A stretch of DNA of 64,000 bases from Eudorina sp. 2006-703-Eu-15 (Eukaryota > Chlorophyta > Chlorophyceae > Chlamydomonadales > Volvocaceae): positions 404,168 to 468,167 of the forward strand of contig BDSI01000102.1 in assembly GCA_003117195.1 (NCBI GenBank), written 5' to 3'. Position 1 is the first letter of the stretch, and every line of letters starts with the position of its first letter. Below the pieces are notes generated by a model. It searched no databases. It was given only the letters and a program-made list of their open reading frames with translations, and was not told the DNA's origin. The position numbers and the translations under genes were made by a program. This document shows positions 31,225-43,797 of the stretch, piece by piece.

Positions 31225-33290
31225 GGTGGTCGCGAAATGCGAATCGGGCTTCAAGGATTGGCGCGAGGAACGCGGGGGAGCGCAGTCCTGGCGGGGTTGA
31301 GCAGAGGCAGTCAGGAGGAAGGCGGGAAACTTGGCGAAACATTGCGACAGGTTAAAGGAAAGGCAGGCGCTCCCCGACGTGCAAGGACTACCACCTTCGA
31401 CAAGTGCGCGTATTGCCTTGAGGTTTGTGAAGAGGCTGAGCTTCATGCGCCCGACAAGGACACGCTACGCGAGATGATGGAGCATCAGGAAGTCTGACGC
31501 CAGCCGGTCACGATAATTATGCAGGTAAGTCCCGCCATACTGTTCAAGTAAAGCTAAAAGGTATTTCTGAATATCGGCGACGGGCTCTGCTGAACCTGAA
31601 CGCGGTTGCTGCCATGGATGCTTGGCGAACCGTCACAGGCAAGCGCAACGCGCTACGACACCAACCTGACAGTTCAAGGACGACTAATGCACTGATACAA
31701 GCAATCGGCGCTCGGTCGCTGAAGAGCGTTGTGGTGTTGACTCGGAAGTCGGGTGTTAATTACCGTAAATAACGAGGAATCACGATGCGTGGTGTTTAAA
31801 GGGTAACTGAGCTATGTGGATTGCATACAGCTTGTGGGTATTTATACTAATGCTGGGTGTACATTTCGTCCTGGCCGTCCTGCACATTGCATCTTCTGTC
31901 CATGCCCGATTTCGCGCGCACATGTCGTGCATGGCATGCGTGCGGCGCACAACATTTCATGAAAACAACGTCAGCCCACAAACACACAGAAAAATCGAAG
32001 ACAGTTATTATTCCAATGCAGTCGCATTTGTGACAATCATGCGGCATCGCCCTCAAAGCCTTGTGACTTTCCGACCGATGCCGTCGCCGTCTCGACGACA
32101 CTGCAAGGCGGCGACTCGCACCCACCCACAAACACGAATACATGTACTATATAAATCAATATTATTGAGCTCTCCCAGTGCTGCGGCGTACTCGCAACCA
32201 GACACTTCGGGACCATGGGCCGCCCGGCACTTGCCTGCATCCTCACATTGCGATCCCCTCCTTATCAGGCTCGAATAATTGCCATGTGTAATTCATAGGT
32301 GCTGACTGGTGGCGGCTTCAATGTTTTCAGGAATATGTCTGCACAAGTGTGGCGATAATCCTAAAGCCAGGGAGAGCGGGTATTGCTATCAGCGATGCAA
32401 GTTGCCACACGATATTCTGATATGATATTTGTTCGCTCGATTATTTTCCGTGTCGCCAATCGGCATGATTATGCTAAGTCGTACGGCATGCCGGGGCGAC
32501 TGTGCGATGGTTGACTTCATCCGAATGCCAACGGAGGCGCCCACAGCCCTTAACTTGAGGACATCGGTGAAGCTCTTGTGGTCACCCGGGGGAGTCCCGG
32601 GGTTCGGATGCGCCCAACGCGGATGTAATGTAACCGTTACAACGCGGATGTAATGTAACCGTTACAACGCGGATGCTAAAAATACAGGCTACAGGGCCCC
32701 TGCGACCACGTGCTGTGACCCCAATGTGACTCACCCGCAGACGACCAGTCGGCGACCCCAATGCAGCAGGCCCCACGCATCGCATCGTCCCAGCGAAACG
32801 GCCACACCGCAATGCAAAGCCTCCTGGGTCGCGTCCAACCCTTCGTGCCCTCCCGTCGCCGCTATGTACGGTACACAGACCCGGGTTTGGGCGCTCGGAC
32901 AGGCTCGGGCAGGCCCCGTCGCCCGTTTGCCACGACGACGCACTCACACCCAAAAGACACGCAATGGATGCAGCTTGCGTCGATGCGTTCCCCTCAAGAG
33001 TCGAGACGAGACGCAGGCCTTGGAGCACATCGGCACCCTGGGCATCAGCATCTGCATCTGCCCGCAGACACTGTCTCAAAACCCCCCACGGAAACCCACA
33101 TACGGTACTCGGCGTAGGACCCATCTCCCCAGCCTTCGCGGAGCTAGCTCCCTCTCCTCTCTTTCTCCCGAGGCTTGCCCCTCGAGCTTCAAAACGTCTA
33201 ATTTCCTATATCCTCCACGCACACACCGCCCGCCCGCTCGCCCGCGTCGTCGTACATCCATCGGCTCCCCCCCGGCCCCCGGCCCCACGG
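31225..33290. other. Region between the class II reductase and F-box genes
   Basis: It contains the reductase 5' UTR and promoter (31.2-32 kb) and the F-box 3' UTR (32.6-33.29 kb). An ATG-initiated plus-strand frame at 31814-32278 (154 residues, hydrophobic residues 2-28) might be a small membrane protein, but nothing else supports it. A line resembling the tail of the intronic module (TCTAATTTCCTATATCC) occurs at 33196-33215. Confidence 0.4.
32616..32675. repeat. 25-bp tandem repeat carrying TGTAA on both strands
   Basis: Two and a half units of AACGCGGATGTAATG plus TAACCGTTAC. Each unit has TGTAA on both strands. The minus-strand copies at 32637-32641 and 32662-32666 are the first TGTAA after the F-box stop, about 625 bp downstream, so they are plausible poly(A) signals for it. 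Confidence 0.6.
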
Positions 33291-36200
33291 TCAGGAGCCG
33301 TACAGCGGTTCCAGGTGCGGCAGGTCCGGATCATCCGCCTCCTCCGCCTCCTCCTCGGGCTCCTCGCTCAGACGGTTGGTACCGTTGCGGTTCAACCGTC
33401 CCGAACCGTTGTCGCCACCGTCCTCGTCCTCGTCCTCGTCCTGAGGACGTGAGGAGGTCAGGGGCCACGCCGGGGTAGTTCGGTGATTGGGTAGTTGGGT
33501 AGTTGGGTAGTTGGCGCACCTCGCTGGGTGACGTACGAATGCACGACGGAACGACAGGGACGCGGCGGGCGCGGAGGAGTGTGTATGCGCACACAGGACG
33601 TGCCCTTCGCCCAGGCAACGTGTGGTGTGGGTGGCTGTGGTGTGGGTGGCGGTGATGCGATGGTGACCCTTCCGCGACACCGCAAGGGTATCTGCCGCAC
33701 CACCTGCCTCATGGCCGCGGCCCTGTGCCACATCCCCGTTGACTTGCACCCGACCGCCCACCCCGCTCCCAGCATCCCCAGGACGAGTCCCGGTTCGCCC
33801 CAGGAATACACAACCCCTTACACCCTCAACGTATGGGGCTTTTGCTTTTCCCCTGAGCGGGTTGGGCGGCAGAGCCGAACGTGTCTCGCACCCGCACGCT
33901 CACATCCGCACACACCCCGGCCCCTCCTCCCCCCTGTCCTCCTGACAGGGCCCCACCCGCATGCGCGCCAGCAGCTTGACCAGGTCGTCCGGGAGCGCCA
34001 GGGAGGGGTCCCGGAACAACCTGATCGGGGGAAAGGGGGAGGGGACAGCGGCGGTTAACGATGTGTTGCCCTTTTGCGGTTTCGCTGTCCTTATTGACAA
34101 AAACGGGACCGCGGAGGCGGGTGGGCCCCCGGAGGCGGGGCGGATCAGAAGGGGTCACATCGCGGAGGTCACCGTACGTCGGAAGATGGGACGGCAGAGG
34201 CTGGGGCCGGGTTGACAGCGAAGACCCACTCAGCCTTCCCCCCTTTCCCCCTCCCTCCCTCCCTCCCTCCCCCGCTCTCCTACCTCACTCACCTGAACAC
34301 CCGCGGCCCCCGCACCGCCGCAGTGGAGGGGCCCTGGCCGCCCTGCCCACCGCCCACCGCCGGCTGCACCGAGTAGGTCCCCCAGCAGCCGTACGCGTCG
34401 CTGTAGCCCTGCGGATGTGAGAGGGTAACGGGGGTTAAAAAGAAACAGCCCAGACACACCCAGCCCGGGGGTATAGGAAATTGGCCGATACATTCGGGAG
34501 GCGCTGCTGCCGGAGGGTTCCGGAGGTGGGTTGGGGTGGAGGTGTGCAGCAGCCGACCCGCCAGCAGCCCAGCCGGTTCAACGCCATGGCCGTTTCTTGC
34601 AGCTTCGCCGCACGCCTCGCTTCAATGATGATGGATGCTTCATTATCCAGCGCTGTGCATTATCCATTTCCCGCCTGCCCCTTGCGCTTCCCCTTCCCCC
34701 CCCCCCCCGGGGGGTCCCCGGGGCCCGGGGCCGCGCCTGGTAGCTAGGCAACAGACCTGGATCTGTACGCAACAGTCAACCAACCGTCCAACCTAGCTAG
34801 ATTCGGAGGACAGTCCCCCCTGCTAGAAACGAGACATCCTTTTCAGCAGTCACCCCCTTGTCGTTCCCCCCGGTTCGTTCTTCGGGTTTATTTATTTTTC
34901 TCAATATTGTCACCCCCTTGTCACCGCCGCCGCGCCCTGCCCCTCCCGGTGTCGCGCTCTGTCTCGCACTCTTTCCCGGTCGCCACCTCATCCCGTGCAG
35001 ATACTCGGCCGTCGGCCCCCCCATATACTGTGCCCACTGCAAAGACACGGCCCTCTGCCGTGCCTGCCGATCAAAACACCTGGTAACTGGTGTGGGTCGG
35101 GTCGGGTCGGGCGGGTCCCGTCGCTTAACACACGCGCGCGCACACACCTTGTAGCTGAGGGAGTACGGCACGTTCACGCAGCTGCGCTGCAGGTGCCACT
35201 CCCCGGTGGACAGGTCCAGCCAGCCGCGCAGCCGGAACTCCTCCGCTTCCCGGTCGCCGTATAGGTAGTTGACGGTTGGAAGTTGGGCCGGGGGGCTCGG
35301 CGGGTTGTTGGTCGCCAGGGGTGAGGTCGGCGAGGCGGGTGTGGCGGCGGCGGCGAGGCCGCCGGCGCCGTCGACGGCGGCGGGCGGGGCGACCGGACCC
35401 GCCGGGCCCAGTACGGCGCCGCGGGGCAGCATGACGTCGTAGCCGCCCCCCTGGAGTGCCGTACGGTGGGACATAGGAATTGGTAGACATTTAAAACTGC
35501 TCTGCTGCCGTACGGTGGGAGGAAAAGCAATACGGCTGGGTGCCGGCGTGTACAGCAAAAACGTGAATGTAGCGCTGGACGCCGCCTCATCTCCCAGTGA
35601 CTCAGACACTGTCTTTCGAGAGGACAAGAGAGTGAGTGCGTTACGCGAGGGAAACTGTTTACGGCAATTATTCATCCTTAACGCCGTAATGTCACAACAG
35701 TGAGGGCGTAACCAACGATGCATCCTGTCACAACCAACGCGGGCAGGTCCCCCCTTTTTGACCCCCGGGAGCAGCGCAGTATAAATATGTTTTCCAATTT
35801 TCCTATACCTCCCCCCCTGACCCCCACACGCTGACGCTTACCAGCAGCTCCACCAGGGGCCGGCCGCCCGCCACCTCCCCCTGCTCCGTACCGCCGCCAA
35901 GTGCCACAAGCGCCGCTGCCGTACCGCCCAGCGGCCGGCCGTCGGGCCCCACCAGCACAGGGTACGACGTGCCGTACCGTACGGCCGCGACCGCGGCCGC
36001 GGTGTCCGCCGTCCACTCGCCGGTCCAGCTCTGTCGGCTGCTGCCGCCACCGCCGCCGCTCCGAAGGGGGAGGAGGGGCAGGCCACTGCGCCCGCTGGTC
36101 GCAGCGCCGCCGCCTGCAAAAGGCGCACGTACGGCAGATAAGGCCCAACCTGATGCCTCACGTAACAAGTTCCGTACCTCCATTGCGCCCAGTTGCAGGG

Positions 36201-37415
36201 CTTGCCAACAGACGTAACCCATCACAGCCCAGGAGGGCGGATAGGGGACAATGTCGGAAGGCAACCCATTGGCGGGAGGACCACCGATTGGATGCGGTCA
36301 CTATCTCCCATGCAAAACCAAAACCAAAACCGAAACCAAAACCAAATCACAGATGTTATATCCTCTCTTAACTCCTTTACGAGTGTATTCAGGCGAGGGT
36401 CGACGCGGGTGGGACAGGCTTCACCGCTGTGGTACGCGTCATCCTGCCTTCGTCCCAGGCAGCCTGGACGCCCGGAGGGGTTCCCCGGGGAGGAGGATCC
36501 GTCCGACGGGCAACCCGCGGCCACCAACCCATCTCGCCCCGCGGTGGTGTCGCGGGAGGGGGTGTTCGGTGCGAGGTGCGGGGAAGTACGGAGGTGTGAA
36601 GGAAATCGATACACCATACACAAACGGGGACGCTGCTGCTTGCCACGGCAAGGTGTGGGGCGTTAGTATGATTACCTGTTCCCCTCCCAGGGGCAACACA
36701 GACACGCCGCCAAGGACCGCCAATTCAGAAAGGGCCGCCCGCTGCGCACCGCCGCACCTGCGCCGCTGTACGTCATCCGCCGGGGATCCACCGACCCACG
36801 GGTCGTCGCAGCTCCGTGCGGCGCCACGGGCCCGGAGGGGAAGATCAGCGAGGCCAGTGAGGGCGGCGGGAGGCCCAGGGGCGCGCCGCCGCCGCCGCCG
36901 CCGCCGCCGCCACTGACCCGCGGGTCACCGAGGGCTGGGGGTTCCAGCGCCGCTGCGGCGAGGCCCCTCCGGAAGGTGATGATGGTGGGGATGAGCCGCA
37001 GCAGGTCGCCCCGCATGGAGAACTCCTGCAGGTGCCACACGCCCGCCTGCCATCGGAGACGAGGGGGGCGGGGAGGGGTATAGGAATAGACATATTTATA
37101 CTGCGCTGCTGCCAGAGCACAGGTTCGGTGAAGGGGTGGGTGGGTGGGGGGCCGGGGAACCAGGGGAAAGGGCACACATGTAGAGCTATTATCCGATAAA
37201 GATTCGACTGTACTGGGGGGGAAGGGGGGAGAAGATGGAGGGTTTACGAAATTGGCAGCCATATTCATATATGCACTGCGCTGCTGCCAGAGCAAAGGTC
37301 CGGGGGAAAGGGGGGAAGGGGGGCACGCGGGCCGGGGGGTACGAGGCCCGGCCATACGGAGATTTGGGGTACGTCACTCTCTCATCAACAACTGGGTGGC
37401 GCGGGTTCATTTTCC

Positions 37416-37450
<35 letters not shown>

Positions 37451-40400
37451 TGGCATCCGCATCCTCCGCGAACCCACCTCCAAGGGGGGCACCGCCAGGG
37501 CCCCACCCCCCAGGGCCCCCAGGGGCCCTCGGCTCAGCAGCTGTAGCTGGGGCGGCTGCAGCAGCTGGGGCGCTAGGGGCGGGGGCGGCGGCGGCAGCGG
37601 CAGCACGCGGGGCACGGGCGCCGCCGCCCACAGGTTGACCAGGCAGCGGGTGATCTGCCGTACGATGCCGGGCGAGCGCATCCCGTCCCGCAGCTGAGCG
37701 GCGATGGCGCGGCCGCTGTTGCTGGCCAGGAGCACGTGTTGCTGGTCACAAAAGGGGGGGGGTGGAGGGGGAGGCGAGGGGAGGGGGTGGAGGGGGGTGG
37801 AGGGGGAGGCGAGGGGAGGGGGTACCTAGGGGGTAAATGATTTAGTCCTACCCGAGTCAGTGCCGGGAGGGGCTCTACGGGGGGTGAGGGATAAGGCACG
37901 TGGTGCTGGTCACCGGGGGGGGGGGACAGGCGGGGGAGAGGAGGGTCCAGGGGGGAAGAGACGGGAGCGATTCATGGGGAAGGGGGTTCATCGGGGTAGG
38001 CGGGGTGGGCGGGACGTGATCGACGTTTGAGGAGGTCTGCGGAGGTCCCAAAGCGGAACACAGGCTCAGCACAACCCCGGTCAGACCCCGCAGCTAGCAC
38101 TCGTCATGCCGGGGGGGGATGTGAGGGGGTCGCCGCGCAGCGCGGTCTGTCAACTACTCTCGCAAACACCGCTACGAGCCATATCCCTCTGAGCGAGCCC
38201 GTCGGAACGCCCGGTCGGGACTTCTTGGGCCCATCTTGTGACGGTTACTACCAAGTACGGTACTAGTAACACATGCGATACACATCTACGCAGAGGATTC
38301 CGGATCCGGATCTGGATCCGGATCTATCGGGTGGCCTGACGGGCAGGAGCTGTGTGTCTGCAACCGGGCGCCAGCCGCCAGGGTACCTCTGCCAGCTGGG
38401 GAGGGCTGAGCCAGCAAGCAGGCAGGGGGGGGCGCGGTCCGCACTGACGGGTGCTCTCCGCGCGCGCCGAGGTGCCTAATTAGGATCGCAGCCCGGCCTC
38501 CCAGCCGGTCGGGAGCCGGTCAGCCATGGCCCCCCACCTGCCCCTCCTTCCCTTCAGCCTCCGACCCTCCCTTCCGCCGCCCGGACGCCCCCCCCCTCCT
38601 TCGTCCTTCCTGTCCCACTCCTGTCCCCGAAATCCCCCCTCCTTCCTGCCCCCCCTCCTTCCTGCCCCCCTCCTTCCTGGCCCCCCTCCTTCCTGGCCCC
38701 CTCCTTCCTGGCCCCCCTCCTTCCTGCCCCCCTCCTTCCTGCCCCCGCTCCTTCCTGCCCCCCCTCCTTCCTGCCCCATCCAATGTTTGGCCCTCCGTAT
38801 CATGTAGTGCCCCCCCCCCCGTCACCAGCACCCTAAACCCTCACCAGTATGCCCGGGTCGTCCCGCCGGGCCCGCCGCCTCGCCGCCGCCGCCGCCGCAG
38901 CCGCCGCCGCATCCCTCTCCCTGTCCAGCCCGTCCTGGTCCAGGGCCAGCAGGTCCGCCAGCCCCGCCGCCGCCAGCTCCACCACCAGTCCGCTGTCGTT
39001 GGACAGCAGCGCGGTAAGGCAGGGCACCTGAGGGCGCCAGGGGAGGGGGAAGATGTCGGGGGTGGGGCGCCCTCCCGGGAGGGAGCTGTGACCGGAGGAG
39101 GTCTAGGCGGGAAGGTCGAATCCGCGGAAAGGCCGGTGGCGCCCCAACGGGGGGGGGAGGGGGATGCGCAGGAAGGACCGGGGCTTTTATCGTGGGGGGC
39201 GAAGCATTTAAGGTTATGCAAGAGAGGCTGGGGCGAAAGCAGATGATTACGCACCGTCCCGCACTGCCTCCGGGCCTGGGCGGTCTTCACGTTTGCATCC
39301 TTCTCGCCGGGCTGGTTGTGGCTCAGCCCTCTTCGCCTTGACAACTCCCCCCCCCGCCCTAGACGCCACCCCCGTCCCACCCACCAGGTCGGGAACCTCC
39401 AGCAGCAGCTCCGCCGCCAGAGCCTCCGCCACCCGCTGATGAGTACGACACCTCCGACCCGCCGCCGCCGCCGCCGTCGCCGCGGTGCCCCCATCGCCGC
39501 CGCCGCCGCCGGAACCTTCGGCGCCCACCCAGCCGCCGCTCCGTCCTCCCAACCCTCCCCTGCCGCCCCTGCCGCCCCACCCGCCGCCGCCGGCGCCGCC
39601 CCCGCCGCCGCCTGCTCCGCTCCCTGCCCCCCACCCGAGGACGTTGGCGCTGGTGAGGCCGATATTGATGTGCAGGTACCTGAGGGCCAGCAGCAGCTGC
39701 TGGCGGTGGAGGGACCCGGACACGGCCCCCGGGCAGCCGTGGGACTGGAGCCACCGGAACACGGCCAGCACGCCGCGCCACCCCACCTGCGCGGGGGGAG
39801 GGGGGAGGTTATGGGGCGGGATGGGTACAGGAAATTGGTGGACATATTCAAACTGCGCTGCTGCCAGAGAGCAACGGTCCGTTGAAGGATCCCCTGTACC
39901 AGCCAGGATCTCCAGCGATGCGACGAGGCGGGGAGGTTCCGTGGGATGTCCCCGCCGCTTCCGTCTAAACCCCTCTTTCCTCAAACGCACCAGCCCATCC
40001 TGGCTGTAGCACACCCAACCCCACTCCCAGCGCCATCCTCTCACCCCCGGAAACACTCGCCCCCCGCCCCCCAACCCACAAATTCGTGAACCGGAAGTCT
40101 CGACCCCCCCGCCCCACACCGCTCACCAGACGGTCTCTGTACACCATCTGCCACTGATTGGGCGCCTCCAGCTCCGGAACCAGCGGCAGCTCATCCGGGT
40201 CGCCGCCGCTGCCGTCGCCGCCCCCGCCCTCCTCTCCCTCGCAGCTCGCATCTCCGGCAGGACCCTCCGCGGGGCCATCCGGCGCCGAGGCCGCGACGGT
40301 GCCGCTGGATCCCCTGCCCCGACTGCTGCTGCTCCCGCCGCCGCCGCCGCCGCCGCGGCCGGCCCCGGTCCTGCCGCCGGCGGCGGGCCCCCTGCCGCCC

Positions 40401-43328
40401 ACAGCCGTCAGGGTCTCCCGCCGGGGGGCTGCCGCCATCGCTGCCGCCGCCGCCGCGGAGGCGGCGGACGACGGACGTGACGATCTGCTCCCCGCGCTAC
40501 CGCCCCTCACGCCCCCGACCCCGGCGTGGCCCCTCATGGCCTGTGTGGCGGCCAGGACCCAGCCCAGCGGCACCGGCTCCAGGGCGTCCCCTCCCGGGAG
40601 TAACGGCACCAGCCCCGCCGCCGCCGGGCCCCCCTGGACCGTACCGCTGCTGGCCGGCCTGGCCGCCACGCCGCCCGCGGGGGTGGTAGGCAGCGGCGCC
40701 GCCGCCGCCGACGCGGCGGGCGGTGACCCGTGGGTCAGTGCCGGCGGACTGCGCCCGCTCAGCGACCGCGTCGCCGCGGCCGCGGGCGACACGGCCACCC
40801 GATCGCGCACCGAGCCGTCCTCCTCCACCGCGGGCGGGAGCCCACCACCGCCGCCGCCGGCGGCGGCGGCGGCGGCTGCAAGGGACCTTGACGAGGTGCT
40901 GCGCTGCACTCCCCCGGGGCTAGGAGGAGGTGGGAGGAGTGGGGTAAGGACAGGCGCCGAGGAGGGGCTTGGTGCTGGGCTGGGGCCGGGGCTGGGGCCG
41001 GGGCTGGGGCCGGGGCTGGGGCCGGGGCTGGGGCCGGGGCTGGGGCCGGGGCTGGGTATGGCCAGGGGGGCAAGGGGGGCCAGGATGGCGGAGGCGCTTG
41101 CGCTGCGAGAGGGGGCTACCCGGTGCGGCGACGGCGCCGCCGCCGCGCGGGGCAGCCGGGAGGGTGAGGGCGGGAGCGGCTGTAGCTGCGCCGAAGTCGG
41201 CTGCTTCGGCTGCTGGGGTGCTGCTACTGCCGATGGCAGCGCCGGCAGTAGCTGCCGCTTGGAGCTGCCGGGGGAGGACAGAGGAGCCCCCGCCGCCGCC
41301 GCCGCGGCGGTCGCCGCCGCTGAGCTGCTACTGCTGCCGGCGCCGCCGCCAGGGCGGCTGTCGACAGCTGCGGGGAGGGACACGGCGCCGCGGAGGCGAG
41401 TGGGGGAGGACGCCACGTTGTTGGGGTGTGACCCATGGGTCAGTGTCGGGGCCCCGCGGCTCCCGCCCACCACAGTGCTGGAGGCTGCCGTACTGGTGAT
41501 ATTGTTGTTGTTGCCGCTGTTGCTGTTGCTGTTGCTGTTGCTGGTGGTGGTCGTGGTGGTGGTGGTGGTGCTGCCGTGGACAGATCGTGGGGGGCTCTGC
41601 CGGGCCCTACCCAGAGTTGCCGTACCTCGCCCGTCCGTACCCCGACCTCCGGAAAGGCGACCGGGCCGGCTGGCAGCGGCGGCGGCGGCGGCGGCGCGCC
41701 TGTTCGCGAAGATGCCGGAGGCGGCGGCAAAGGGGCCGCCGCCGCGGCCGGCACCGCCGCCGCCGCCAGCGGACCCCGCACTCCACGCCGCCGCCGGCCA
41801 TCCCGCCGCGAGGTGCAGCTGGCGGGGCTCCAGAACCAGTACGGCAGCGGCGTCCGCCTCCGTGATACCCCACCTGAGCCTGGGGCAGCGGGCAGCGGGC
41901 AGCGGGCAGGTGCAACGGGCAGCGGGCAGCGGGCCGGGCAACGCAGTTCCGCTTTCTGTCGACGTCCCTCGACGCCGTCACCAACAGCGGGGCCCACACG
42001 CACGTGTATGCAGTCCCAGGGCGCCAAAGGTCGTACGTACGTGACACGTGCGGCCGTCCAAGCCCGCTCCCTAGCGTCCTTCCACCCAGGTCCGCTGCCC
42101 AAACGCCCCACCCACCCCACACCCCTGCTGCTCTGGCAGCAGCGCAATATGAATGTGCATATCATTTTCCTATACCCCCCATTCCCCACACCTCCCCACT
42201 CCCCCACTGGCCCCCACACCCCCACCCCCCACCTGCACATCTCCTCCCAGGGCTCCGCCTCCCGGGCGGCCAGACGGCGCCACCGGCGACACGTCAGCGC
42301 CAGGGCGGCCAGGGACGCGGCGCCGGACCCCGGCGGCCCTCCCGCCGCACAGCCCCCCACGGTCGCAGTCGGCGTCGCGCCCCTGGCAGGCCCGCTGGGA
42401 CCCCTGGGCCCGCTCCGCCCCGCCCAGGCCGCGATCAGCCGCAGCAGGTCGTCCGGAAGGTCCTGGGGGCCGTGAGGGAGGGGGAGATGGACGGTAGTGG
42501 GGATGAAGGGGGGCGTTATGGAGGGAGGGGTTATGGAGGGTAGTGGCAGCGCCGCCCTCAACGTGCTCGGCAGGACCCTGCAGCTGCCACCGGCGGGGGC
42601 GACCTTTCCATCCCGCAGAGCACCAAGGCGCCACGGGGTTGTGACGGGTACTGGCAACGTGGCAAGGGGTCCTCCCTAAGGGCGAGCCCACGGGGCAGAC
42701 GGCACGACCCTACTACCGGGGTTCGCAGTCCACTGTGGTGGGGCCTGGGGCCTGGGGACGGGGGAGGGCCGCTCACCATGAGCCGGCGGGGGGGTCGGGC
42801 GGCCTCCGCCGCCTCGCGGGCCGCCCGGGCCTTACGCTCCTGCTCGATGAGGGCCATGTTGGCCATGCTGCGGTTCACCTGTGCAGGGGGGCGGGGGGGG
42901 GGGGGTAAGGCAGGGAAGGAGGCAGGGAGGCAGGGAGGAAGGGAGGGAGGCAGGGAGGAAGGGAGGGAGGCAGGGAGGAAGGGAGGGAGGGGTAAGGATG
43001 TCGCAGGCGCGTAAAACAGCAGGAACTCGCCGGTCCATCACGTGAACTTATGATTGTGTTTTGTCCAACACAAGGGCAAGGCTGAGTGGGAATGTAAGGC
43101 GCTTGGGAGGGCATGCAATGGTAGACGTGGACAGTTCATAGCGTGTGAGGATGCGCGATGGAATACACCAACAGTTCGTACATATTGGATGGTTGTAGAC
43201 ACGTCTCTGAGACGTGCATCGCGTGCGGGACTGCATACGGCGCGCACCTGTGCCATATGGGTTTGTATGCTGGCTGCTCTCGCCAGGATTTCCTCCGTCA
43301 GCTTCCGTGCGCGGAGGATTTCGTCCAT
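33291..43328 (-). CDS. F-box protein, 1400 residues
   Basis: Exons in coding order: 43328-43248, 42878-42777, 42462-42233, 41873-40127, 39786-39385, 39027-38845, 37741-37478, 37046-36758, 36113-35842, 35450-35148, 34408-34293, 34020-33957, 33440-33291; all phases match. Residues 1-61 form a charged helix (MDEILRARKLTEEIL, IEQERKARAAREAAEAA). An F-box follows at about 62-137: DLPDDLLRLIAAWAG, a Gly/Pro insert, then ALTCRRWRRLAAREAEPWEEM. Residues 138-719 are one exon of low complexity with a PSPG repeat. The C-terminal half has conserved-looking islands: WRGVLAVFRWLQSHG, helical repeats like armadillo/HEAT (PCLTALLSNDSGLVVELAAAGLADLL, QITRCLVNLW), GVWHLQEFSMRGDLLRLIPTII, LRGWLDLSTGEWHLQRS and an acidic tail. 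By family it should bind SKP1 in an SCF ubiquitin ligase and recruit an unknown substrate. ATG 43328 is the first in frame; a farther upstream exon cannot be excluded. Confidence 0.75.
34468..34515 (-). repeat. Intronic module copy 1 (sense to F-box gene)
   Basis: Reads GGCAGCAGCGCC...TCGGCCAATTTCCTATACC in the gene sense. It ends about 60 bp before the acceptor of the exon starting at 34408. Confidence 0.7.
35769..35817 (+). repeat. Intronic module copy 2 (antisense to F-box gene)
   Basis: GAGCAGCGCAGTATAAATATG then TTTTCCAATTTTCCTATACC. It lies about 25 bp inside the intron from the 5' splice site at 35841. Confidence 0.7.
37074..37120 (-). repeat. Intronic module copy 3 (sense)
   Basis: GCTCTGGCAGCAGCGCAGTA then TAAATATGTCTATTCC. 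Its pyrimidine tail leads into the acceptor 28 bp downstream (exon at 37046). Confidence 0.75.
37248..37297 (-). repeat. Intronic module copy 4 (sense, same intron as copy 3)
   Basis: GCTCTGGCAGCAGCGCAGTG then ATGAATATGGCTGCC. It lies about 200 bp upstream of the acceptor used, so one intron holds two copies in series. Confidence 0.7.
37424..37450. repeat. (CA)n microsatellite
   Basis: About 14 CA units in F-box intron 7, close to its 5' splice site at 37477. Confidence 0.9.
38630..38778. repeat. Pyrimidine-rich minisatellite in an F-box intron
   Basis: Repeats of about 16 bp, CCCCCTCCTTCCTG with C/G variants, in the intron between exons 6 and 7. The transcript would carry a long purine tract. 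Confidence 0.85.
39823..39880 (-). repeat. Intronic module copy 5 (sense)
   Basis: GCAGCAGCGCAGTTTGAATA then TGTCCACCAATTTCCTGTACC. The acceptor follows about 37 bp later (exon at 39786). Confidence 0.8.
40973..41056 (-). repeat. 12-bp coding minisatellite in the F-box gene
   Basis: About seven units of GGGGCTGGGGCC. On the coding strand they encode a Pro-Ser-Pro-Gly repeat in the large exon 4. Twelve is a multiple of three, so the array can change length without shifting the frame. Confidence 0.9.
42127..42180 (+). repeat. Intronic module copy 6 (antisense to F-box gene)
   Basis: GCTCTGGCAGCAGCGCAATA then ATTTTCCTATACCCCCC, about 52 bp inside the intron from the 5' splice site at 42232. 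Confidence 0.75.
42893..42990. repeat. GGGA/GGCA-rich minisatellite in F-box intron 1
   Basis: A G-tract followed by 16-bp units GGAGGCAGGGAGGAAG. Confidence 0.9.
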
Positions 43329-43797
43329 GCTGGCCGACGAGTGGTCGAGACGCTCCCGTCACACAACTACCGTCAGTTATTTTAAGGAACACGCAGTGTG
43401 GATTTGATGTCACAGTGTAGATCAGTCTTTAATAGCAACTACGCGTTTCCTGACTATTTTCCGATAAAACCTTTGACGTCCGAGTTCTCGGGCGCTCACC
43501 AAGCAGAGTTGCATACGTAACGAAATCGATTAGTAATTGAAAATAAATTTAGGATGTAAAGATATGATGTGGGTAGGTCATCAAGAATTAAGTGTGCATC
43601 AGGCCTACACAGTTTTGCAAGCAAGGATGCCAACAATGTCGGAAGCGTGTGCAGTGAACATTAATGTGGTAGCGATTGGTCTTTCGTCAGTCCTTTACAA
43701 AGAACCATTGCCGTACGAAGGTCGCCCATGGGTCTTCTCAACACTTGTTGGATGCGGTTGAATACGACCCATCCAGTTATTTTAACTGAAAATGTAG
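43329..43797. promoter_or_regulatory. Shared 5' region of the divergent F-box and starch synthase genes
   Basis: Only about 470 bp separate the F-box ATG from the first supported starch synthase exon, so both promoters and probably a first starch synthase exon lie here. ATG codons at 43564/43567 open a frame of about 65 codons that could supply the missing start, but no donor in that frame was convincing. No core promoter box is asserted. Confidence 0.4.

Noticed and set aside
40158..42044. 628-codon plus-strand frame
   Set aside because: It is antisense to the large F-box exon (40127-41873); GC-rich low-complexity codons leave both strands open.
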